Below are positions 35,501 through 44,634 of a DNA stretch of 62,168 nt, in pieces. The notes beneath the pieces were generated by a model. That model saw only the letters and a program-made list of their open reading frames with translations. It ran no database searches and was not told the origin of the DNA. The first letter of the stretch is position 1; every line of letters starts with the position of its first letter. Source of the DNA: Palsa-892 sp035295845 (GTDB taxonomy: Bacteria > Pseudomonadota > Alphaproteobacteria > Rhizobiales > Xanthobacteraceae); NCBI GenBank assembly GCA_035295845.1, contig DATGIF010000016.1, positions 1-62,168 of the forward strand. Direction: 5' to 3'. Position numbers and translations under genes: made by a program.

Positions 35501-36254
35501 TTTCACCGGCACAAGCCCGCAGCAGCCGACCAACTTCAACGCGCCGGCGCCGGTGACGCGCGCCGCCGTGCTCTACGTCTTCCGCGTCATGGTCGACGAC
35601 GAGATCCCGATGAACGCGGGCTGTCTCAGGCCAATCCATATCGTGGTGCCGCCGCGCTCACTCTTGTCGCCGGAATATCCGGCGGCCGTTGTCGCCGGCA
35701 ATGTCGAAACTTCGCAGGCGGTGACGAATTGCCTGTTCGGCGCGCTGGGCGCGCTCGCGGCGGCGCAGGGCACGATGAACAACCTCACCTTCGGGAACGC
35801 GCGCTACCAGTATTACGAGACGATCTGCTCGGGTTCGCCGGCGGGGCCGGGCTTCGACGGCACCGACGCCGTGCACACGCACATGACCAATACCCGCCTC
35901 ACCGACCCGGAAGTGCTCGAATTCCGCTTTCCGGTGTTACTCGAGGACTTCCACATCCGGCCGCATTCGGGCGGACGCGGACAATGGAATGCCGGCAACG
36001 GCATCTCGCGCCGCATCCGGTTTCTGGAGCGGATGGACTGCGCGATCCTCTCCGGCCATCGCCGCGTGCGGCCGTTCGGATTGGCGGGCGGCGAGGCGGG
36101 AGAAGTGGGCAAGAATTCCGTGCGTCGGCGCGACGGCCATATCGAGCCGCTCGAAGGCTGCGATCAGACGGTGCTGGAAGCCGGCGAAGCGGTGATCATC
36201 GTCACGCCCACCGGCGGCGGCTACGGCGATCCGAAGAAGCGAAGTGCGGCCTAA
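32595..36254 (+). CDS. fused 5-oxoprolinase / N-methylhydantoinase A+B
   Basis: A 1219-residue protein joining the HyuA and HyuB halves. The ATP-using N-terminal half has WIDRGGTFTDVV, KMGTTVATNALLERKGER and later GFDMGGTSTDVSHFDG. The HyuB half starts near residue 707 (DPVMLEVFNNLFMSIAEQMG) and has DYL-like metal motifs such as HLPDITVCTPVF and ASRGHHADVGGITPGSM. Such single-chain enzymes hydrolyse 5-oxo-L-proline to glutamate with ATP, or related imides. It follows the LysR gene by 90 bp and lies near a D-glutamate cyclase-family gene, suggesting a 5-oxoproline link. Its stop overlaps the end of the convergent extensin-like gene by 4 bases. Confidence 0.92.
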   Translation: MTTSGSWDFWIDRGGTFTDVVARAPDGALIARKLLSENPGAYRDAAVQGIRECLRLAAGSPIPKGAIGAVKMGTTVATNALLERKGERTALLVTKGFRDALKIGYQARPKIFAKQIIKPEMLYERVVEIDERVRSDGAVEQAPGIARVRAELEQLKTDGIKSVAIAFMHAYRYPAHEKAVAEVARAMGFAQVSVSHEVSPLIKLVGRGDTTVVDAYLSPILRRYVAQVADDLDAKHSDARLMFMMSSGGLTAADLFQGKDAILSGPAGGVVGMAETGREAGLSRLIGFDMGGTSTDVSHFDGEYERAFETEVAGVRMRAPMMLIHTVAAGGGSILHFDGSRFRVGPDSAGADPGPKCYRRNGPLTVTDANVMAGKLIPDFFPKIFGPKQDQPLDDQSVRGAFAALAKEIGGGRKPEEVADGFITIAVENMANAIKKISVARGYDVTRYALNCFGGAGGQHACLVADALGMKTVLIHPFSGLLSAYGMGLADIRATRTQAIEESFGQAAQAAIARAGGPLVKEATDEVAGQGVARGDIRVHVRAHIRYAGTDTALEVPAYTIDGSDDRGSEAMTLAAMKGAFEEAHRARFGFIDDSKELVVEAISVEAVGGGAKFTEAEISATEEPLPAAARKTRFFSKGMWHEAGVWLRGPLRSGHRVAGPALIIEPNQTVIIEDGWRAEVTKKNHLVLTRVKELARVKAIGTEADPVMLEVFNNLFMSIAEQMGVTLQNTAYSVNIKERLDFSCAVFDGDGNLVANAPHMPVHLGSMDRSVETVLRENRGKLRPGDVYALNAPYNGGTHLPDITVCTPVFDDAGKEIIFWVASRGHHADVGGITPGSMSPRATTIEEEGVYIDNFKLVDQGRFREKELNALLLGAKYPARNPVQNINDLKAQIAANEKGVRELKKIIADFGFDVVQAYMGHVQDNAAESVRRVLDRLHDSEFSYEMDQGTVIKVKISVDKQKREATVDFTGTSPQQPTNFNAPAPVTRAAVLYVFRVMVDDEIPMNAGCLRPIHIVVPPRSLLSPEYPAAVVAGNVETSQAVTNCLFGALGALAAAQGTMNNLTFGNARYQYYETICSGSPAGPGFDGTDAVHTHMTNTRLTDPEVLEFRFPVLLEDFHIRPHSGGRGQWNAGNGISRRIRFLERMDCAILSGHRRVRPFGLAGGEAGEVGKNSVRRRDGHIEPLEGCDQTVLEAGEAVIIVTPTGGGYGDPKKRSAA

Positions 36255-37384
36255 TCCTGGTCCGGCGCCGCATCGAGCGCGCCGGATTTCAGAATCGGCG
36301 TTTCCCTGAAATAGCGACGCTGGTTGATCGAGCCCGTCACCGTCGAATCCGCGCCGAGCTTCGCCTGCGGCACGTTGGCCGGCGGCACCGGCCGGTTCGG
36401 CGACGGCGGCGCATAAGCCGGATGCGGCTGCGCGGGATAGGGCTGAGCGGGATAGGGTTGCCGTTCGATCACGCTCGGTCCGACCGGCGCGTTCGCCGAA
36501 CGTGGCGCTTGCGGCCCGAGATTCAACGGCTCGTTCACCGGACGCGGATCGCGCTGCGCGGTCATCGGGGCGCGCTGCATTGGCTGGGCGCCCGCCGATA
36601 GCGGCAAATCGCCCGGCCGGGTTTGCGGGCGCGCAGCCATCATCGGCGCGGTTTGCGGCGGCGCCTGGCGCGACATCGGAATGGCCTGGCGATCGCGGTA
36701 CATGGGCGGCGGCAATTCTTCCGCCTCCGGCCGGCAAATGCCGCGGCCCGAGGCGCGGCGCGCAAGATCGAGATGAAAATGATTGTAGTGGAAAACGTCG
36801 GCGCCCGGCCCGAGCACGGTCGAGAAGCGCTCGCAGGCGGCGGCATGCACCTGGCGCAGAAAGCCGCGCTCCTCATAGGCGCCCTTCCAGCCGTGCTCGA
36901 CCGTGACCTCGCGGCCGCTCGCAAGAATGAAGGCGCCGACGTCGAGCGCATTGCCGAAGGCGTGCTCCGAAATGTTGGCGCCGGGCTGGTTGTTCATGGT
37001 GCGGCAGGAATAGGCTGAAAGCTGCTTGATCTCGACCACCTGCTCGCCGAACCAGGCGGCGGCCGCGGGCTGCACGGCTTCGGCGAGCCAGCGGTCGACC
37101 TCGCCGATCATCGGGCAGGCGAGCGTCGCCTTTGGCTCGACCATGACGTAGCCGTTGCTCATCGCCGCGACCTTGAACGGATGGTTCATGCCGCAGGCGC
37201 CGCGGCCGTCGATCGCCGATTCCGGCTCGACATAGGCCGAGGCCTGCACGGTTTTCTCGGCGAGACAGCGCTCCTCGGCTTCCGCGCGCCAGGGATCGCG
37301 CGTTTCGAAGCCGAAATCGCGACAGCCGAAGAGCCCCAACGCGACGAGCGGGGCGACGAGATACAAACCAACTCCGCGCGCCAT
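36251..37384 (-). CDS. extensin-like lipoprotein with M15-type peptidase fold
   Basis: A 377-residue protein with a lipobox-like N-terminus (LVALGLFGC). The catalytic domain (about 60-235) is of the extensin-like C-terminal type (PF06904): SCRTMNNQPGANISEHAFG, NALDVGAF and HYNHFHLDLARR. The His/Asp/His set matches zinc ligands of M15 D,D-carboxypeptidases, so it probably acts on peptidoglycan. The last ~140 residues are low-complexity, rich in Pro, Gln and Ala, with short repeats of PYPAQPYPAQPHPAY. The L,D-transpeptidase gene 1.5 kb away is another envelope gene. It is divergent from an MFS gene. Confidence 0.88.
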   Translation of the reverse strand: MARGVGLYLVAPLVALGLFGCRDFGFETRDPWRAEAEERCLAEKTVQASAYVEPESAIDGRGACGMNHPFKVAAMSNGYVMVEPKATLACPMIGEVDRWLAEAVQPAAAAWFGEQVVEIKQLSAYSCRTMNNQPGANISEHAFGNALDVGAFILASGREVTVEHGWKGAYEERGFLRQVHAAACERFSTVLGPGADVFHYNHFHLDLARRASGRGICRPEAEELPPPMYRDRQAIPMSRQAPPQTAPMMAARPQTRPGDLPLSAGAQPMQRAPMTAQRDPRPVNEPLNLGPQAPRSANAPVGPSVIERQPYPAQPYPAQPHPAYAPPSPNRPVPPANVPQAKLGADSTVTGSINQRRYFRETPILKSGALDAAPDQD

Positions 37385-37552
37385 GACGCGAAAATGCGGT
37401 TTGTCCCGTTAAGGCGGGATCAATGAAGCTCGTTAATGAAGGATCAACGATGGAAACGGCTGAAAAGCGGGATCTTCCCCCGCGTTCCGATTGTCCGCCG
37501 CCCGCGACTCTGCCAAAACGCCCGGAACGTCCGAGAGAAGAACGCGCATCGC

Positions 37553-38740
37553 ATGAGCAAGCTCGCCCGCCTGACCAAAAGCCGCTGGCGGGCAATCCCC
37601 ATTCTCGGCGTATGCCAGATCCTCGCCTGGGGCGCGATCTATTACACGCCGGTTCTGGTCGTGCCGCTGATCGCAGCGGAACGCGGCTGGTCGCTGACGC
37701 TTGCCATGGGCGGATTCTCCGTCGGACTTTTTGCCGCGGGGCTTTCTTCGCCCTTTGTTGGCGTCATGATCGACCGCCACGGCGGGCATCGCGTGATGCC
37801 GCTCGGCGCGCTGCTGGGTGCGGCCGGCCTCCTCGCAATCACTTATGCCGCCGATCCGGTCCTTTATTTCGCGGTCTGGATCGCGCTCGGGGCGGCGATG
37901 GCGGCGTCGCTCTACGATCCCGCCTTCGCGACGCTCGCGCGTATCTTCGGCGCGGACGCCCGCCGCGCGATTACGCTTCTCACCTTCATCGGCGGCTTCG
38001 CCTCGACGGTGAGCTGGCCGGCGACGCATTTTCTGATCGAGGCGATCGGCTGGCGCGGCACTTATGTGGCGTACGCGGTCCTACTCGCGCTCGTCTCGGC
38101 GCCGCTCCTTGCCTTTGCGCTCCCGCGCGAGCACGCGGCGGCGGAGATCCCGCCCGAAGGGAGGGTTCGGGCGCGCAGCAAGCATTTGCCCGCAAGGGGC
38201 GTTGCTTTCCTGCTCGTCGCTGTCGCGTTCGCGCTTTACGCCTTCATCCCTTCGGCGCTTTCGGCGCATATGCTCGCGATCTTCACGCGCGCGGGTATCG
38301 CGTCCGCGGCGGTGGTCGCGATCGGCGCCTTGTTCGGGCCGGCGCAGGTCACTGCGCGGCTCCTCGAATTCACCTTCGCGCGCAAACAGCATCCGCTGGT
38401 GATCGCGCGTTTCGCGGTCGGGCTTCTGATCGCCGCCTGCGGCATGCTTCTCTTCCTCGGCGTTTCGGTGCTTGCAGCGGCGAGCTTTGCGATCCTATTC
38501 GGCCTCACCAATGGCCTGATGACGATCGCGCGCGGCACCGTGCCGCTCGCCCTCTTTGGCCCCACGGGCTATGGGCGGCTCCTGGGCCGCATCGCGAGGC
38601 CCGCGCTCGTCATGCAGTCGGTAGGGCCCTTGGTGCTTGCTTTCGTAGCCGAGCGCTTTTCGGATCCGGCGACCATCGGCCTGATCGCGGCTTTCGCGCT
38701 CGCGGCGCTTGCCTGTTTCGCCGCGATCCGGCGGCCCTGA
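37553..38740 (+). CDS. MFS transporter of unknown substrate
   Basis: A 395-residue major facilitator with twelve hydrophobic segments. The opening ILGVCQILAWGAIYYTPVLVVPLIA is a YnfM/CynX-like or 'arsenite/bcr-free' MFS_1 pattern that I recognise only at family level; GVMIDRHGGHRVMPLGALLGA is the helix 2-3 loop. The ATG at 37553 (MSKLARL) is preferred; the frame is open to 37436, but the added residues are not membrane-like and there is no better ribosome site. It has no operon partner: the extensin-like gene diverges and an L,D-transpeptidase gene follows after 174 bp. Confidence 0.85.
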   Translation: MSKLARLTKSRWRAIPILGVCQILAWGAIYYTPVLVVPLIAAERGWSLTLAMGGFSVGLFAAGLSSPFVGVMIDRHGGHRVMPLGALLGAAGLLAITYAADPVLYFAVWIALGAAMAASLYDPAFATLARIFGADARRAITLLTFIGGFASTVSWPATHFLIEAIGWRGTYVAYAVLLALVSAPLLAFALPREHAAAEIPPEGRVRARSKHLPARGVAFLLVAVAFALYAFIPSALSAHMLAIFTRAGIASAAVVAIGALFGPAQVTARLLEFTFARKQHPLVIARFAVGLLIAACGMLLFLGVSVLAAASFAILFGLTNGLMTIARGTVPLALFGPTGYGRLLGRIARPALVMQSVGPLVLAFVAERFSDPATIGLIAAFALAALACFAAIRRP

Positions 38741-38914
38741 TACTTCTGCCGCCATCCGGGGGCGTGACGGCGTAAACCTTCCGTCAACCATAACTTCACG
38801 GAGAACGCTTCGCGCGGCGACTTATCGCGGCGAAATCGATTGCATTTACCATTCGGTCGCAACACTCGGTTAGGCATAAGTGTCCGGGTTCGACGATGAG
38901 TATTGGGTACGTCG

Positions 38915-39727
38915 ATGCGTAAATTCAGCTTGCTTCCTCTCTTCGTATTGCTTTCGGTCCCGGCCGCGGCCGATCCTTTCGACGCGCCGCGCGACCCAAA
39001 GCTCGTGCAGACACCGCGCTACATCGCGCCGCCGAGCCCCGACGAACGCGCGGCTCCGCGCGCGTATTCCGACTTCGCTGACAACCGGCCGGGTGCCGCG
39101 CGTCCCGGCTCGCTCGGCGGCGGTTTCATCGAATTCCTGTTCACCGGCCGCAGCCAGGAGCTGCCGCGCACGCAGTACCAGCGCCCGTGGGAAGATATGA
39201 GCGAACGGCAGGGTGGCGGCCGCGTGCTCAACGTCCGCCGCGACGATCCCGCCGTCTCCTACGAACAGCCGCGGCCGGCGATGGACCCGCGCTATCAAAA
39301 GCAGATCGTCGAATATCCGACGAAAGAGGCGCCCGGCACCGTCGTCATCGATACCAACAACCGTTTCCTCTACTACGTGCAGGGCGGTGGGCGCGCGATC
39401 CGCTACGGCGTCGGCGTCGGCCGGCCCGGCTTCGAATGGGCGGGCGTGAAAAGCGTGAGCGAGAAGAAGGAATGGCCGGATTGGCGGCCGCCGGCGGAGA
39501 TGCTCGCGCGCCGGCCGGAGCTGCCGACCTACATGGCGGGCGGCCCGGACAATCCGCTCGGCGCGCGCGCGATCTACCTCGGCTCCTCGCTCTATCGCAT
39601 TCACGGCTCGAACGAGCCGCAGACGATCGGCACGGCCGTGTCTTCGGGCTGCATCCGCATGCGCAACGAAGACGTGATCGATCTCTACGAGCGCGTGAAG
39701 GTCGGCACCAAGGTAATCGTGATCTGA
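38915..39727 (+). CDS. L,D-transpeptidase (YkuD domain)
   Basis: A 270-residue secreted protein. Signal peptide about 1-20 (LLPLFVLLSVPAAA), a proline-rich linker, then a YkuD domain (about 140-270). The active-site region reads YRIHGSNEP followed by AVSSGCIRMRNEDV, with the nucleophilic Cys in SSGCIRM; the more common SHGCIRM has Ser in place of His here, as in many alphaproteobacterial members. It should form 3-3 cross-links in peptidoglycan or attach proteins to it. Start ATG at 38915; a TTG four codons earlier is less likely. A clear terminator follows. Confidence 0.93.
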   Translation: MRKFSLLPLFVLLSVPAAADPFDAPRDPKLVQTPRYIAPPSPDERAAPRAYSDFADNRPGAARPGSLGGGFIEFLFTGRSQELPRTQYQRPWEDMSERQGGGRVLNVRRDDPAVSYEQPRPAMDPRYQKQIVEYPTKEAPGTVVIDTNNRFLYYVQGGGRAIRYGVGVGRPGFEWAGVKSVSEKKEWPDWRPPAEMLARRPELPTYMAGGPDNPLGARAIYLGSSLYRIHGSNEPQTIGTAVSSGCIRMRNEDVIDLYERVKVGTKVIVI

Positions 39728-39753
39728 GAGTTGTGGGGGAGCGGAAGCGCCGC

Positions 39754-39786
39754 GGGGCCGCCTGAAGAGGCGGCCCCGTAGTTTTT
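39754..39786 (+). terminator. Rho-independent terminator after the L,D-transpeptidase gene
   Basis: GGGGCCGCC (39754-39762) and GGCGGCCCC (39769-39777) form a perfect 9-bp stem around TGAAGA, followed by GTAGTTTTT. It lies 27 bp after the stop and also sits in the gap before the convergent malate synthase gene. Confidence 0.88.
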
Positions 39787-39852
39787 CGCGCAGATCAGGC
39801 CTGTTTTTATTCGCGCGATAATTTTCGCGCAGGCAATTTACCTGCGCATGAT

Positions 39853-41610
<1,758 letters not shown>

Positions 41611-41651
41611 TCTCCAATCCCCGTGGCTTCTTTCCGAACAATAGAACGGCT

Positions 41652-42971
41652 TCAGCGTGCGCCGAAGCCCGCCGCCTGTAGCCGTTCTGGCAGCGGGCCG
41701 CCAGTGGCCCAGTCGAGCAACTCGACGGTATGAACAACCGGAATCGCGATTCCGCTCGAAATTTGCGTGATACAGCCGATGTTTCCGGTCGCCACCACCT
41801 CGGGCGCGGTCTTTTCGATATTGGCGGCTTTGCGGGCGAGCAGACGCCCGGCGATCTCCGATTGCAGCATGTTGTAGGTGCCGGCGGAGCCGCAGCAAAG
41901 GTGGCCCTCGGGTATGTCGCGGACGATAAACCCGGCTCGCGCCAGCAATTCCTTCGGCTCGTGGTCGATTTTCTGGCCGTGCTGCATCGAGCAGGCGGAG
42001 TGATAGGCGACCTTGACGTTGCGGCGCGCGACCGGCGGCAAGGGCGCAAGCGTTGCGAGATATTCGGAAATGTCCTTGGCGAGCGCCGAAACCTTCGCGG
42101 CCTTGTCGCGATAGCTTGGATCGGTGCGGAGCATGAAGCCGTAATCCTTGATGGTGGTGCCGCAGCCCGAGGCGGTGATCAGGATCGCATCGAGGCCCGC
42201 GCCTTCGATCTCGCGCGTCCAGACGTCGACGTTGTTCTTCACGAAGCCGAAAGCCTCATGCTCGCGGCCCATGTGATGGCTGAGCGAGCCGCAGCAGGCC
42301 TCGCCCTCGGCGAGCACCACCTCGATGCCGTTGCGGTTGAGAAGCCGGATCGCGGCGGCGCGGATCGCGGGCTGGGTCACGCGGTCCACACAACCCGACA
42401 ACAACGCGACGCGCCCCTTCCGCGTTCCCTCGGCGGGGAAAATTCGTTGCTTGTCCGAGAGCGACGCCGCCGGCACGCGCCAGGGCGCGAGGCGAAGCAT
42501 CGCCGCGATCGGCTTCAATCCGATGGCGGCAAAGAGCGGGGCAAAGGGCTTGGCGAGGAGTGCCGCGTAAAGGGCCGCGCGGAAACGCGCGGGATAGGGC
42601 ATGAGCTTTGCGAGAAACGCGCGATAGAGCCGGTCGAGCAAGGGCCGCCGATAGGTTTCCTCGATGCGCGCGCGCGCCTGATCGACGAGATGCATGTAAT
42701 GCACGCCCGACGGGCACGTCGTCATGCAGGCAAGGCACGAGAGGCAACGGTCGATGTGCTTGACCACGTCGGCGGTGGCGGGCTGGTTCCGCTCCAGCAT
42801 CTCCTTGATGAGGTAAATGCGGCCGCGCGGGCTATCGAGCTCATCGCCCAAAAGCACGTAGGTCGGACAGGTCGCGGTGCAGAAGCCGCAATGCACGCAG
42901 GCGCGAAGAATCTTGTCCGCGACCTGAATGTCCGGGTCGGCAAGCTGCGCAAGGGTGAAATTCGTCTGCAT
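41652..42971 (-). CDS. glcF: glycolate oxidase iron-sulfur subunit
   Basis: GlcF carries electrons from the GlcD/GlcE flavin subunits to the respiratory chain. The 439-residue protein has two 4Fe-4S motifs near the N-terminus, CVHCGFCTATCPTY (about 25-38) and CLSCLACMTTCPSG (about 77-90). Two CCG domains follow, with LSGCVDRV...ACCGSL and HSACSMQHGQK...HLCCGSAGTYN. It lies downstream of glcD and glcE on the same strand, but separated from them by three genes of unknown function. The start at 42971 (MQTNFTLAQL) fits the family; the long upstream frame shadows the preceding gene. Confidence 0.94.
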   Translation of the reverse strand: MQTNFTLAQLADPDIQVADKILRACVHCGFCTATCPTYVLLGDELDSPRGRIYLIKEMLERNQPATADVVKHIDRCLSCLACMTTCPSGVHYMHLVDQARARIEETYRRPLLDRLYRAFLAKLMPYPARFRAALYAALLAKPFAPLFAAIGLKPIAAMLRLAPWRVPAASLSDKQRIFPAEGTRKGRVALLSGCVDRVTQPAIRAAAIRLLNRNGIEVVLAEGEACCGSLSHHMGREHEAFGFVKNNVDVWTREIEGAGLDAILITASGCGTTIKDYGFMLRTDPSYRDKAAKVSALAKDISEYLATLAPLPPVARRNVKVAYHSACSMQHGQKIDHEPKELLARAGFIVRDIPEGHLCCGSAGTYNMLQSEIAGRLLARKAANIEKTAPEVVATGNIGCITQISSGIAIPVVHTVELLDWATGGPLPERLQAAGFGAR

Positions 42972-43002
42972 CTTCTGAACGAGCCGTTTTTGACCTGGGC
43001 CG

Positions 43003-43752
43003 CTAGTCGGCGCAAAAATTCCGGATGAGGCGCGTGTCCTGATCGCCGGCATCCGCCTCGCCGCTATCATAGTAAGCGGTACCATCCTGAACGAGATAAA
43101 CAAAAGGCCGCGGGCCGCTTCTCGCCAGGCCCGGCATCGATATTTTTCCGCAAACGACCTCCACCGGAACGCCTTTGACATTCGGGGTAATGAGGCGCTC
43201 GAGCGTTTGAAACTCGGCGGCGTCCGGATCCTTGAGACGCTTTTGCACCGCGGACTTGGCCTTGGCGAAGAGCGGCTCGTTCTCGGCGGCGCTGGCGGAG
43301 AGGATCGTGTCGCCCTTGCGTCTCGCATATTCCAAAAGCATGGCGTTGGCGGCGACGATCCAGCCCGCAATCAGCCTTCCTCGCCTGTCCTGATCGGCGC
43401 CGGCCTCTTTCAGCGCCGCGTTGACGCGGCTCAGCGTTTTCTCGGGCTTGGTGAAATCCGATTGCTTGAACTTCGACTTTTTCGAAAGCCCCTCGTCGAA
43501 AGCGCCGGTGCAGTAATCGAGCGCGAAACAAAGGGCGATGGCGTCCTGCGTTTTGCCCGCGGCTTCTTCCTTCCAGCATTCCTTGACGCGCTCGATCAAG
43601 GGCTGGACATTCTTGCTGGTATCGGTGCGATAGAATTCCTTCACCCCTTTATTGACGGCGGGATAATTCTCCTGCGCGTTGGCGCGGGCAATCGTCGCGG
43701 CCACGGCGAGGGAAAGACAGGCGATCCAAAGCGCGATCCGGGGAAAGCTCAT
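43003..43752 (-). CDS. secreted protein of unknown function in the glc cluster
   Basis: A 249-residue protein with a signal peptide (about 1-27, cleavage near ARANAQ). The mature part is helical and Lys-rich with five cysteines. Its C-terminal half has LKDPDAAEFQTLERL followed by VPVEVVCGKISMPG, a pattern loosely like small secreted proteins with a DPxSAxF...VCGxV module; I cannot name a family with confidence. Its ATG at 43752 overlaps the stop of the ClpP-like gene by 4 bases, and glcF starts 31 bp downstream, so it is inside the glc transcript. Confidence 0.78.
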   Translation of the reverse strand: MSFPRIALWIACLSLAVAATIARANAQENYPAVNKGVKEFYRTDTSKNVQPLIERVKECWKEEAAGKTQDAIALCFALDYCTGAFDEGLSKKSKFKQSDFTKPEKTLSRVNAALKEAGADQDRRGRLIAGWIVAANAMLLEYARRKGDTILSASAAENEPLFAKAKSAVQKRLKDPDAAEFQTLERLITPNVKGVPVEVVCGKISMPGLARSGPRPFVYLVQDGTAYYDSGEADAGDQDTRLIRNFCAD

Positions 43753-44336
43753 GGCGCGCTCGCGATTTCGCTCGGAATCGTCACGTTGATGCCGAGGATC
43801 ATTGAATCCCGGAGCGAGAGCCACTGGATGTCCGTGGGCGAGGCTCGCGTGAAGTATTTGATGGCGTCGGCTGAAATTCCGAGTTGATAGAGATAGGCGC
43901 CGACCAAGGCGTTGGGCTGCCCCTTCTCCAGCGGCAATCTGCCGGCTTCGATATAGGCCGCGTGAAATCCGATTTTCGACGAGGGCTCCATGTATCGCGT
44001 GTCGCCCGCGAGCCACGCAAACGCGCAGGCGGAAGCGCAGATCACGCCGGCTTGCACGGCGGTCGAAAAACCGCGGCGCCTGATTTCCGTTCCGATCGCC
44101 AGCGCGCTGTCCAGATCGCCGCCATTGCCGTTCAACAGCACGACGACAAAAAGATCCGGCAACGGCGCCACCGCCTTCTCAAATTTCTCGCCGTCGCCCT
44201 TCTGAAACATGCCGGTTACGCGAACCGTGAAAAGTTCGGAGTTCGCGACTTTATCGACCTTGATATCCGCGGCGTTCGCGGCCGCGAAGATGAGGGCGAA
44301 AACCAGCTGAACAAGCAGCGTTGCAGCGAGCCGCAT
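43749..44336 (-). CDS. exported ClpP/crotonase-like protein (COG3904 type)
   Basis: A 195-residue protein with a signal peptide (about 1-22). The rest matches a ClpP-like serine hydrolase core: VVVLLNGNGGDLDSALAIG (oxyanion and helix region), VICASACAFAWLAG with candidate nucleophile Ser102, and KIGFHAAY with candidate His125. Predicted periplasmic proteins of this kind are common in alphaproteobacteria and unassigned. It overlaps the next gene by 4 bases and follows the small membrane-protein gene by 13 bp, so the three form a unit between glcE and glcF. Confidence 0.82.
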   Translation of the reverse strand: MRLAATLLVQLVFALIFAAANAADIKVDKVANSELFTVRVTGMFQKGDGEKFEKAVAPLPDLFVVVLLNGNGGDLDSALAIGTEIRRRGFSTAVQAGVICASACAFAWLAGDTRYMEPSSKIGFHAAYIEAGRLPLEKGQPNALVGAYLYQLGISADAIKYFTRASPTDIQWLSLRDSMILGINVTIPSEIASAP

Positions 44337-44349
44337 CTCGATCCTCTCT

Positions 44350-44634
44350 TCAGCGGCCGGTTTTATCTTTGGCGAGCGTCAGCATGAGCTGATCGATCTT
44401 TTTCCGCGCCGCGAGCTTGTCCTCTCGCCCGCGCGCTTCTTCGCTCGGAAGCGTCTTCGGCTCGGCGCGGATTTCCACGGGCTTTGCATAGCGGCCGTAA
44501 AGATATTGCGCGGCAACGACGCTGGCCGCGCCAAGGACGAAAACGCCCAGGAAAAAGACGGCAAAATTGGATTTAACGCGACGCGCCATGCGTCGCATGG
44601 AACCGTTTATGCCGGCGCTCGCGGTTTTCATCAT
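44350..44634 (-). CDS. small single-pass membrane protein in the glc cluster
   Basis: A 94-residue protein with a basic N-terminus (RRMARRVK), one membrane helix (about 25-45, FAVFFLGVFVLGAASVVAA) and a charged C-terminal tail rich in Glu, Arg and Lys that could form a coiled coil. No family recognised. The ATG at 44634 overlaps the glcE stop (ATGA), which argues for translational coupling; a second ATG follows immediately. Confidence 0.7.
   Translation of the reverse strand: MMKTASAGINGSMRRMARRVKSNFAVFFLGVFVLGAASVVAAQYLYGRYAKPVEIRAEPKTLPSEEARGREDKLAARKKIDQLMLTLAKDKTGR

Noticed and set aside
37385..37552. Near-direct repeats GTTAA...GGATCAA in the extensin/MFS intergenic region
   Set aside because: Two imperfect copies of a short AT-richer string; no symmetry or promoter logic could be made out.
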